A stretch of 42,702 nt of DNA, taken from an uncultured Fretibacterium sp. GTDB lineage: Bacteria; Synergistota; Synergistia; Synergistales; Aminobacteriaceae. The position numbers and the translations under genes were made by a program. The notes under the pieces were generated by a model. The model made no database searches. It had not been told where the DNA came from and saw only the letters and a list, made by a program, of their open reading frames with translations. Positions 8,488 through 15,873 of this stretch are shown one piece after another. The stretch spans positions 1-42,702 of the forward strand of contig CALBPU010000088.1 in assembly GCA_937899395.1 (NCBI GenBank), read 5' to 3'. Each line of letters opens with the position of its first letter. Position 1 is the stretch's first letter.

Positions 8488-9444
8488 TTATAACATCTTC
8501 ATAAGTTCGGCTAATTTTTCGGGACTGTCATTTTCGTTAAACATTTGGGAATTTTTTGAGAGCTTCACAAATTCACGAGCGTTTTTTTCCTGATGATTAT
8601 CAGCAGCTCCCGGCCATGCAATAGTTATCGTAGGCATTCCCCACTCAAGAGCTTCTGCAAGTGTCGAGCCTCCCGATCTGCAAACTAAAATATCGCAAAT
8701 CGAGAAAAACGGGTTCATATTCCATTGAGGCAATATAAAATGACGATTATCTTCATCTTTATGTTCATGGGATAAAAATACAAATTCAAATTCTCTGCAT
8801 AGTTCTGAAACTTTCATCAAAATTTTAATCAAAGGCCCGCTTGTTAATGAGCCTCCTGTAATTCCGACAATTTTTTTATCAAGAGAAATTTTTTCATCAA
8901 GACCTAAAATTTTTAACGCCTCTGAACGTGAAAGCCTTTGAGGTTTTCTGACGGGTATTCCGAAATACTTGAAATTTTTTATACCTTCACATTCAGGCCA
9001 GCCCGTTAAAATTTTCACGCCCATTTTTGAAGCTATACGAGTTACTTTTCCTGCAACGGCGTTTTGTTCATGAAGAGTTAGGGGAATTTTTTTGAGTTTT
9101 GCAATCAATAACGGCGCAAATGAAATATATCCTCCGAACAAATATATCTCATCAGGCTTAAACGTCTTTATGAATTTTAACGTCTGAAAAAATGATTTCA
9201 CCAGAGAAATTACACGTCCGAAATTTTTTGTTAATGATTTTGTTCCGATTGGAGAGCCTGATAAAGATATTATTACGGGATTAATTCCTGAAGATTTATA
9301 AATCTCCTGTTCAAGTTCCCTCGAACCGCATAACCATGAAACAGTATCGCCTTCAGCCTGAAAATTTTTCCCTAAGACTATAGCAGGAAATATATGGCCT
9401 CCCGTACCTCCTGAAACAATCAAAATTTTTTTTCCGTCATTCAT
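8488..9444 (-). CDS. murG: MurG, UDP-GlcNAc:undecaprenyl-PP-MurNAc-pentapeptide GlcNAc transferase
   Basis: Makes lipid II from lipid I on the cytoplasmic face of the membrane. The N-terminal Gly-rich loop VSGGTGGHIFPAIVLG is diagnostic, and GYISFAPLLIAKLKKIPLTLHEQNAVAGKVTR-type block and the C-terminal RSGGSTLAEALEWGMPTI with HQEKNA bind UDP-GlcNAc. I chose the ATG at 9444: it overlaps the ftsW stop by 8 bases and has AGGG upstream; a TTG at 9465 would add 7 residues. At 318 residues it is slightly short for the family (about 350). It is expressed with murD and ftsW. Confidence 0.94.
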   Translation of the reverse strand: MNDGKKILIVSGGTGGHIFPAIVLGKNFQAEGDTVSWLCGSRELEQEIYKSSGINPVIISLSGSPIGTKSLTKNFGRVISLVKSFFQTLKFIKTFKPDEIYLFGGYISFAPLLIAKLKKIPLTLHEQNAVAGKVTRIASKMGVKILTGWPECEGIKNFKYFGIPVRKPQRLSRSEALKILGLDEKISLDKKIVGITGGSLTSGPLIKILMKVSELCREFEFVFLSHEHKDEDNRHFILPQWNMNPFFSICDILVCRSGGSTLAEALEWGMPTITIAWPGAADNHQEKNAREFVKLSKNSQMFNENDSPEKLAELMKML

Positions 9445-10585
9445 CTTTGAAATCCCTGCTTTCAACTTTTATACACATCAACAAACCTACTTTGAGCCAC
9501 ATAAATAACATCGAGCTTCCTCCCGAACTTATAAAAGGCATTGGTATTCCCGTTAAAGGCATTAATTTCATAACTCCAGCGGCATTTACGAACATCGGAA
9601 ATATTACAGAGCATACAAGACCAAGAGCTAATGATTTTGTGAAGGGCGTTTTAGCATTTTTGTAAATATAAAATCCTCTCCATGTCCATATTGCATAAAG
9701 CAACACTAAAAACATCGTTCCGACTAATCCAAATTCCTCACCTATTGCAGGAAAAATATAATCAGTCGCTGCTTCAGGCAAATATACGTCCTCCTGTAAT
9801 CCTTTCCCTATTCCTACTCCTGTTAATGAACCGTTAGCAAATGCAACAAGACCTTGAATAATTTGATAGCCCGTGTTAGTCGGATCTTCCCACGGATCTA
9901 AAAATGCTCTAACCCTTCTCATTCGATATTCAGCTATTAGATAAGGCGCAAAATTTATGAACAATATCGCCATAACAGCATTAAGCATGAATACCATCAA
10001 CGGAAATTTCCAGCCTCGTCTTTCAATGTGCATTACAAGACATATTGCTGAGGCTATAATAGTTCCTCCTAAATTAGGCTGCCCCATTAAAATTAATCCC
10101 ACCATTATTATTACAGTGAGAGTTGGTCTTACGAACGAATGAAAATCTCCGCGATTAATTATCGTATTTTCATCTGTAAGTCTGTCGGCCATGAATATAG
10201 GAAGGGCAAATAGCATAAATTCAAGAGGCTGAAATCTGAAACCCGGAAGATTTAACCAGCGTCTGGCTCCTCCAACCTTAACTCCAATTCCGGGTATTAA
10301 CGTCAAAACCAACAAAAACCACGAAATCGCAAATATTTTTCCGCTGTTATCTCTTAATTTCTCGAAAAAAGTTTTGCCCGGTTTTTTAAGTTTAGCGTTA
10401 TGTTCATCATGGGATATACAGTATGTCATTAACATCATTGCCAACATGAAACTTATTCCGATAAATTGAAAATGTTTCAGAGGTTGCGAATAAGGATTTC
10501 CCCCCGCCATGCTTTTACGCAATGACAAAGAAGAAATCATTATCATACTGCACCCGTTTAATATTAAAGGGATTATTACTTCCAT
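9437..10585 (-). CDS. ftsW: FtsW/RodA/SpoVE-family lipid II polymerase
   Basis: SEDS-family peptidoglycan glycosyltransferase, 382 residues, with about ten membrane helices. Family blocks: GGARRWLNLPGFRFQPLE (periplasmic/pore region), GYQIIQGLVAFANGSLTGVGIGKG, the TDYIF segment in which the Asp is the catalytic residue of SEDS polymerases, IGEEFGLVG, and the C-terminal LTGIPMPFISSGGSSM. Being between murD and murG argues for FtsW (division) over RodA. It begins one base after the murD stop. Confidence 0.92.
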   Translation of the reverse strand: MEVIIPLILNGCSMIMISSLSLRKSMAGGNPYSQPLKHFQFIGISFMLAMMLMTYCISHDEHNAKLKKPGKTFFEKLRDNSGKIFAISWFLLVLTLIPGIGVKVGGARRWLNLPGFRFQPLEFMLFALPIFMADRLTDENTIINRGDFHSFVRPTLTVIIMVGLILMGQPNLGGTIIASAICLVMHIERRGWKFPLMVFMLNAVMAILFINFAPYLIAEYRMRRVRAFLDPWEDPTNTGYQIIQGLVAFANGSLTGVGIGKGLQEDVYLPEAATDYIFPAIGEEFGLVGTMFLVLLYAIWTWRGFYIYKNAKTPFTKSLALGLVCSVIFPMFVNAAGVMKLMPLTGIPMPFISSGGSSMLFMWLKVGLLMCIKVESRDFKDE

Positions 10586-10586
10586 T

Positions 10587-11930
10587 TCATTTTGAGAGTG
10601 ATTTAACTATGCTGCAAAAATGTTCGCCGCGTTTTTTGTAGCTGCTGTACATGTCCCAACTTGTACAAGCAGGTGAAAGCAATACTACCATTCCCGGTTT
10701 CGCAAAATCTTTAGCAATTTTTACGGCCTCTTCCATTGTTGAAACTCTCCTGAAATTCTCAAAGCCCGAATTTTTTAACGCACTCTGAATTTTTTCGGCT
10801 TCCTCTCCTATTAACACGGCATAATCGCATTCAGCCTTAACAACTTCAGCAAGAGGTTCATAACTTTCTCCCTTACCTTGACCACCAAGAATTACAACTT
10901 TACGTCCTTTTATACATTGCATGGCCGTAACGCTTGCGGCAACATTTGTTCCTTTTGAATCGTCAACGTATTGAACTCCGTCAATAATTCCTGCTAATTC
11001 ACATCTGTGAGGAAGAGGCTTGAAACCTTCGAGCAAAAATTTCGGTTCATATGATGACATTGAGAGAGTTAATTTTAATGCGCATAAACTCATCGCGACG
11101 TTCTCTAAATTATGCGAGCCTATTAAATCCGTATCGGAATAATTGAAAAGCAATTCTGTTTTTCCGTTTAACGTCAATTCTGCTTTATCTTCACCCATAA
11201 AAATATTTCCGACAGTTTTATGTTCGGGAGTTTTGTTCCAGCTTAATACGATTATTTTTCCCGAAGGCTTTAACATTTCATAATCTCTGTCCTGAATTAT
11301 TCCGTAACCTTCAGGGTCTCTCAAAGATAATACCCTCGATTTTGCTTCAACGTAATTTTCATAGCTTCCGTGCCAATCAATATGATCCGGAGCTAAATTC
11401 GTTACGATTGAAACAAGCGAGTGCATGTTATTTTTTGCTCTTGCTAATTGAAAGCTGCTTAACTCCAAAACTACCGCATCAAAATTTTCCTGTGTAAACG
11501 TTGAAGAGGCTGTACCGAGATTTCCGCCTGTTCCTGTCTTGCAGCCTGCTTTGTTAAATATATGTCCTATTAATGACGTTACCGTGCTTTTACCGTTGCT
11601 TCCTGTTACACATATTAATCTGTCGGTCTTAATGTGAGGCAAAACGAAATCAAGTTCACCTGTCATTTTAACGTTATGCTTTTGAGCTTCGATAAGAATT
11701 TCGGATTGAGGGGGAATACCTGAGCTGATTAAAATTTCATCAACTCCCTCAAAAACTTTTGATGTATTTTTTCCTTCTTCAAAATCAATTTTATTTTCCT
11801 TAAAGATCTTTTTTACTTCATCAGGAATATTTTTTTGTTCGGATACAAAGACATCACCCCCAAGTCTTGAAGCTAAAAAAGCTAATCCTTGTCCGCTGAC
11901 TCCCGCACCTATTATTGAAATTTTCGGCAT
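10587..11930 (-). CDS. murD: UDP-N-acetylmuramoylalanine--D-glutamate ligase
   Basis: Adds D-Glu to UDP-MurNAc-L-Ala. The 447-residue length matches MurD. N-terminal Rossmann-like domain (ISIIGAGVSGQGLAFLA) that binds UDP, central ATPase domain with VTGSNGKSTVTSLIGHI, conserved NLAPDHIDWHG, and the C-terminal domain with PHRCELAG and DDSKGTN. The ribosome site AAGGAGG sits 12 bases before the ATG. The gene follows the Mrr-like gene and leads into ftsW and murG. mraY and murC, often neighbours, are absent. Confidence 0.95.
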   Translation of the reverse strand: MPKISIIGAGVSGQGLAFLASRLGGDVFVSEQKNIPDEVKKIFKENKIDFEEGKNTSKVFEGVDEILISSGIPPQSEILIEAQKHNVKMTGELDFVLPHIKTDRLICVTGSNGKSTVTSLIGHIFNKAGCKTGTGGNLGTASSTFTQENFDAVVLELSSFQLARAKNNMHSLVSIVTNLAPDHIDWHGSYENYVEAKSRVLSLRDPEGYGIIQDRDYEMLKPSGKIIVLSWNKTPEHKTVGNIFMGEDKAELTLNGKTELLFNYSDTDLIGSHNLENVAMSLCALKLTLSMSSYEPKFLLEGFKPLPHRCELAGIIDGVQYVDDSKGTNVAASVTAMQCIKGRKVVILGGQGKGESYEPLAEVVKAECDYAVLIGEEAEKIQSALKNSGFENFRRVSTMEEAVKIAKDFAKPGMVVLLSPACTSWDMYSSYKKRGEHFCSIVKSLSK

Positions 11931-11975
11931 TAATAATTCAAGCCTCCTTAAAAATTTTCTGAGTTATTATAAATC

Positions 11976-12497
11976 TTAAATATCATAATCTTTGAAAGCG
12001 TTTGGATCGATTGATCTTATCTCAACAACTTCCTTAATATTGACGCAGAAATTATGGACAATCATTAAACGGGCTAAAATATTTCCGTCAATCAAAATTA
12101 TTTTCTTTTCCTTTGCATATTGTTGAGCCGGCTTTGAGAAATTTGCGTTCGTAACCAAAAGACCCCGGCCTGCTTTACGAGCAACAGCATCTCCGAAGCC
12201 CTGCATACTCCACGTCGTTATGATACTTCCCGTTTCAAGCTTACGAGTTTGAATATAAATCGGTTTGTAACCGGGTCCGTCTTCAATTATGATACCTTGT
12301 ATTGCTGATGTGCTTAAACGGCGTTTAGCGTTCTTGAAAACTTCGTAGCCCATTCGTATTAATAAATCCGTAACAAGCTGCTCAAATCCTGCTGAAGATA
12401 ATTCACTCACCCTCGAAAGAATTTGAGACACTAAATTTTCATAGTCCGAAGCTTCGTTGTTGTTCAAATTAAATTTCAAATCTGTACGTTCATTCAT
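11976..12497 (-). CDS. Mrr-like restriction endonuclease-fold protein, active site apparently lost
   Basis: A 173-residue single-domain protein. The fold is recognisable from the Mrr pattern: Phe38-Glu39 with LVTDLLIRMGY, then GIIIEDGPGYKPIYIQ, then MQGFGDAVARK, GLLVTNANFSKPAQQYAKEK and IILIDGNILARLMI. In active Mrr domains the strand before GII carries the catalytic Asp (..GIDGII) and the next strand ends Q-x-K. Here these read A-I-Q67-G and Q83-T-R85, so Asp is Gln and Lys is Arg (Lys86 follows). I infer loss of cleavage with DNA binding possibly kept. It has no methyltransferase partner and lies inside a murein operon. The N-terminal 35 residues are an unrecognised leader. Confidence 0.75.
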   Translation of the reverse strand: MNERTDLKFNLNNNEASDYENLVSQILSRVSELSSAGFEQLVTDLLIRMGYEVFKNAKRRLSTSAIQGIIIEDGPGYKPIYIQTRKLETGSIITTWSMQGFGDAVARKAGRGLLVTNANFSKPAQQYAKEKKIILIDGNILARLMIVHNFCVNIKEVVEIRSIDPNAFKDYDI

Positions 12498-12523
12498 TAA
12501 TTTACACGCCGTTAAAAATTTCG

Positions 12524-13021
12524 TTAATTATAGCTTAATATTAAGCCTGCGAAACATTCAATCACTTCATCTGCAATGGCAGAGAATTTAATTGAGAGTT
12601 CTGCTAATGCCTTTATATAATTTTCAGTTGCTTCATCGTAAATAATTCCGTCCGAAAAAATATCATCACTTACCAAAATAATATCCTTTGAAATTTCTTT
12701 GAGCTTTAGAAAATCATCAAAAATTTTTTCAGGCTGTCCTTCATCGAACATTTCATTCGCAAGCCATGTCGTTAAAGATTCAATTAACACTCCTGAATTT
12801 TTCGGTAATTTTAATCCTCCTAAATTTTTTTCACGTTCGATTGTAATGAAGCCTTTATTTCTTCGCATGGCCTTATGTTTTTCAACACGCTCTTTCATTT
12901 CATCGTCATAAATTTTAGCGGTTGCTATGTAAAATTTTTTCTCGCAGGAAAATTCACTGAGCCTTTTTTCAGCGTACAAACTTTTTCTGCTTCCTGATGT
13001 CCCTGAAATAAAAATAAACAT
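12524..13021 (-). CDS. cobU: CobU-like adenosylcobinamide kinase / guanylyltransferase
   Basis: A 165-residue P-loop protein of the CobU/CobP family, which phosphorylates adenosylcobinamide and then adds GMP. Seen: N-terminal FIFISGTSGSRKS, YIATAKIYDDEM, ERVEKHKAMRRNKGFITIE (His that carries GMP and the H-x3-R region), LIESLTTWLANEM, and DDIFSDGI. In the canonical loop G-x4-G-K-S the second Gly is Arg12 here (codon AGA), an odd change at a usually invariant position. No other cobalamin gene is nearby. It heads the operon with murD and is divergent from znuA. Family call is good; activity is uncertain. Confidence 0.8.
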   Translation of the reverse strand: MFIFISGTSGSRKSLYAEKRLSEFSCEKKFYIATAKIYDDEMKERVEKHKAMRRNKGFITIEREKNLGGLKLPKNSGVLIESLTTWLANEMFDEGQPEKIFDDFLKLKEISKDIILVSDDIFSDGIIYDEATENYIKALAELSIKFSAIADEVIECFAGLILSYN

Positions 13022-13023
13022 TT

Positions 13024-13032
13024 TGCTATAAT
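13024..13032 (+). promoter_or_regulatory. extended -10 promoter element of the znu operon
   Basis: TGC followed directly by TATAAT, about 34 bases before the znuA ATG; no good -35 is seen, as is common for extended -10 promoters. It lies in the short gap between divergent cobU and znuA. Confidence 0.5.
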
Positions 13033-13066
13033 AACCTAAAAATTTCTTGGGAGTATTTTGTTTTTT

Positions 13067-13897
13067 ATGAAATTAAGATTTTTAACTTTATTTTTTCTTG
13101 TAATGTTTTTGTTCACGCCGTCAAAAATTTTCGCTAAACAAATTTCAATCACTTGCAGCTTGTTTCCTGTCTATGATTTTACCCGTGAGATTGTTAAGGA
13201 TAATGCTGAAGTGAAATTAATATTGCGTCCCGGAGTTGAGCCTCATGAATTTGAACCTTCTCCAATGGATATTAAGGCATTGAATGATTCGGACGTTTTT
13301 ATTTTCACGGGAAAAAATATGGAGGGCTGGGCGGAAAAAATTTCAAGCTCATTAACTTTCACAAAAATTATTGACGCTTCAAAAAATATTGAGCTGATTA
13401 ATAATGATCCTCATATATGGCTGGATTTGAACAGGGCTGAAATTATGGTGGAAAATATTTTAGAGGGAATTTGCGAGGCTGATAATGAACGCGCTGAAAT
13501 TTATAAACTCAACGCAAGAAATTTTCTCTTAAAACTTTCAGGACTTGACGAAAAATTCATGGGCTTGAAAAAAAATAAATCTCTTGTATTTGCAGGTGAA
13601 TTTTCATGTAATTATTTTATGAAGCGTTACGGATTTGAATATGTCAGTGCTTATGACGGAGAAAACGAACCGTCAGTTAAGCGCATGGCCGAAATTTTGA
13701 AATATATTCGTGAAAATAATGTACGTTATATTTTTTCTGATGCCGGAGAAATTTTACCTGTAACAAAATCAATATCCGAACAAACTCAAACCGAAATTTT
13801 AATCTTTAATTCTCTTCATAAAGTTACGGATAAAAAAACTTTCCTGCAAAATATGAAAGACAATTACGAAAATATAAAAATTGCTGTTGATGACTGA
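13067..13897 (+). CDS. znuA: zinc/manganese ABC transporter substrate-binding protein
   Basis: Cluster A-I solute-binding protein (ZnuA/MntA family), 276 residues. An N-terminal signal peptide ends near KIFA-KQ with no lipobox Cys, so the protein should be free in a periplasm. Metal ligand blocks: GVEPHEFEPS (first His) and DPHIWLD (second His). The block where ZnuA usually has a third His reads VFAGEFSCNYFMKRYG and lacks it; the last ligand region is IFSDAGEI. Some close subfamilies share this variant loop. A TTG at 13058 is an alternative start (GGGAG 4 bases before), but the ATG at 13067 gives a better signal peptide. It overlaps znuC by 8 bases. Confidence 0.88.
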   Translation: MKLRFLTLFFLVMFLFTPSKIFAKQISITCSLFPVYDFTREIVKDNAEVKLILRPGVEPHEFEPSPMDIKALNDSDVFIFTGKNMEGWAEKISSSLTFTKIIDASKNIELINNDPHIWLDLNRAEIMVENILEGICEADNERAEIYKLNARNFLLKLSGLDEKFMGLKKNKSLVFAGEFSCNYFMKRYGFEYVSAYDGENEPSVKRMAEILKYIRENNVRYIFSDAGEILPVTKSISEQTQTEILIFNSLHKVTDKKTFLQNMKDNYENIKIAVDD

Positions 13898-14516
13898 GAG
13901 ATTAAGACTTGAGAACGCCGTTATAAAATACGGTGATATTGTTGTGATTAAAAATGCCTCTTTAAGAGCTTACGAAGGTGAAATGATTTTTATAACAGGG
14001 GTAAACGGTTCAGGGAAAAGTACGTTAATTCGAGGTATTGCTGGACTGTTGCCTTTGACATCGGGAACTCTTAAACGTTCGCAAAAAATTTCGTATGTTC
14101 CTCAAATTGAGGAGGCTGACAAAAATTTTCCTGCGACTGTAAAAGAAATTGTTTTAACTGGAACTCAAAGAAAGGGCAAATTATTTTACACTCACAAAGA
14201 CAATGAAACGGCCATGAAGTTTATAGAGGCTTTGAAAATTTCGGAGATTTCAAACCGTCAAATAAAAACTCTTTCGGGAGGACAATTAAGACGAGTATTT
14301 TTAGCGAGGGCTTTATGCGGTGAACCTGAATTATTATTGCTTGACGAACCTTGCGCAGGTCTTGACGCTGACAGTCATAAAATTTTGTTCGAGGTTTTAC
14401 AAAAAATTCTCGATGAAGGTTGTACTGTCATTATGGTAACTCATGATGATTTGGATTTAGAGGAAATAAAAAATTCACGTGTCATAAAAATTTCGGGAGG
14501 CGAAATTCATGAATGA
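13890..14516 (+). CDS. znuC: zinc/manganese ABC transporter ATP-binding protein
   Basis: A 208-residue ABC ATPase: Walker A GVNGSGKST, signature LSGGQLRRVFLARAL, Walker B ELLLLDEPCAGLD, H-loop MVTHDD. A Q-loop lies in YVPQIEE. I start it at the ATG overlapping the znuA stop; a TTG 9 bases upstream is possible. It should energise ZnuB. Confidence 0.93.
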   Translation: MTERLRLENAVIKYGDIVVIKNASLRAYEGEMIFITGVNGSGKSTLIRGIAGLLPLTSGTLKRSQKISYVPQIEEADKNFPATVKEIVLTGTQRKGKLFYTHKDNETAMKFIEALKISEISNRQIKTLSGGQLRRVFLARALCGEPELLLLDEPCAGLDADSHKILFEVLQKILDEGCTVIMVTHDDLDLEEIKNSRVIKISGGEIHE

Positions 14517-15312
14517 AATTTTGGAATTGCTTTCATATCCGTTTGTAATGAGGGCATTAATAGCAGGCTCGTTAATCTCGGTATGTGCTTCGATGTTGGG
14601 AGTTATATTAGTATTGAAACATTATTCGTTAATTGGGCACGGACTTTCGGAGATAGGATTTGCTTCACTCTCAATATCAAACGCCTTGAAAATTCCTGCT
14701 ATGATAATTTCAACTCCTTCTGTAATTTCCGCTTCATTCGTGATAATGTTCGTAAGCCAAAAATATAAAACTGCCGGAGATATTGCGATAGCCGTAGCTT
14801 CATCAGCGGCACTTGCACTCGGAATAATGATTTCATTTTTGACAGGTTCGGCAGCAAATACAAATTCATATTTATTCGGAAGTGTTTTAGCAGTAAGTCA
14901 GGGTGATTTAATTTTCTCATTAATTTTGTCATTGATAATTTTTACAGCGTTCATAATTTTTTACAACCGTTTATTCTTAATCACTTACAACGAAGATTAC
15001 GCTCGTTCATTAGGAATTAACACGGGATTTTATCAATTTATAATTTCAATTTTGACTGCATTAACAGTTGTATCAGGAATGAAAATTATGGGAACGTTAT
15101 TAATTTCGGGAGTGATAATTTTTCCGTCGATAAGTGCAAAAAATTTTGCTACAGGATTTAAGACGCTTGTAATAATTTCGGGTTTAATATCATTAACAGG
15201 ATTTATAACGGGATTAATAATTTCGTTTGTGTTCAATATTCCGGCAGGAGCTGGGATAATTTTAACGGATACTGCAATATTAATTTTAACGAAGGTGTCA
15301 GCAAAAAAATAA
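14509..15312 (+). CDS. znuB: zinc/manganese ABC transporter permease
   Basis: An ABC-3 family permease, 267 residues, seven to nine hydrophobic helices. Family blocks: MRALIAGSLISVCASMLGV at the start, HGLSEIGFAS (coupling region), LFGSVLAVS and GTLLISGVIIFPS. Starts inside the end of znuC (8-base overlap), as expected for translational coupling. With ZnuA and ZnuC it forms a complete importer. Confidence 0.92.
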   Translation: MNEILELLSYPFVMRALIAGSLISVCASMLGVILVLKHYSLIGHGLSEIGFASLSISNALKIPAMIISTPSVISASFVIMFVSQKYKTAGDIAIAVASSAALALGIMISFLTGSAANTNSYLFGSVLAVSQGDLIFSLILSLIIFTAFIIFYNRLFLITYNEDYARSLGINTGFYQFIISILTALTVVSGMKIMGTLLISGVIIFPSISAKNFATGFKTLVIISGLISLTGFITGLIISFVFNIPAGAGIILTDTAILILTKVSAKK

Positions 15313-15313
15313 A

Positions 15314-15853
15314 ATGACAGGAAAAGGACATAGACTTTCAACATTTTCATTAGTATTAGGAGCAACAGGTTCACCGTTAGCGGCGACATTAAGTTTTTTC
15401 GGGAGTACATTTCCTGATTCGTCGGAGTATGTAATTTTCGGCAAAAAACGAAATCGTTATCACAGGCGTTATACACATTGGTTTTTGTTATGGTTAGTGC
15501 CTGCGTGTGTATGCTTCAGCAGGGCAGGCTGGATAATTCCGAGATTGTCGGCACTCGTTGACGGACATAACGCTCATTATGATGTATGGGCATGTGCGGG
15601 ATTTTGGTTTATGGGCTGCGTGCTTCATATTCTTGAAGATGCGTGGTGCGGAACTGTACCATTTTTACGGCCATGGAAAAGAGACGTAGGTATTCATGTT
15701 TTTCACATGTCTAAAAAAATCGGCGAAATGAGCATAGGTGAAAAAAATTTCGTGCTTTGCTGCATATTAATTTCATCGCTGGCATTTGCTGTTAGATTTT
15801 TCACGATTGAAGGATTAATAGAATTTTTCTCGGTCTTATGGAAAAATCTATAG
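15314..15853 (+). CDS. DUF457/YdjM-family membrane-bound metal-dependent hydrolase-like protein
   Basis: A 179-residue protein of the family annotated as LexA-regulated or membrane-bound metal-dependent hydrolases. The metal-binding pattern is visible: G3-K-G-H6, FPDSSE with Asp35, H50-R-R-Y-T-H55, and GCVLHILEDAWCGTVPFLRP. Three or four hydrophobic segments. It begins one base after the znuB stop, so it is very likely co-transcribed with the metal importer, which would be consistent with a metal-dependent enzyme. The substrate is unknown in the family. Confidence 0.8.
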   Translation: MTGKGHRLSTFSLVLGATGSPLAATLSFFGSTFPDSSEYVIFGKKRNRYHRRYTHWFLLWLVPACVCFSRAGWIIPRLSALVDGHNAHYDVWACAGFWFMGCVLHILEDAWCGTVPFLRPWKRDVGIHVFHMSKKIGEMSIGEKNFVLCCILISSLAFAVRFFTIEGLIEFFSVLWKNL

Positions 15854-15873
15854 AGGGGAATTTGTCCCCTTCT
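15852..15873. terminator. hairpin between convergent genes
   Basis: AGGGGA/TCCCCT stem overlapping the stop of the DUF457 gene and next to the stop of the ankyrin gene; flanking T-runs are short on both sides, so termination is plausible but not certain. Confidence 0.45.

Noticed and set aside
15033..15476. 147-codon minus-strand frame across the znuB end and DUF457 start
   Set aside because: Shadow of two convincing plus-strand genes; no ribosome site.
15852..15873. Possible fifth copy of the palindromic repeat
   Set aside because: Has only one GGGG/CCCC stem and lacks the CCCCTC-hairpin-CTCCCC layout; treated as a terminator-like hairpin.
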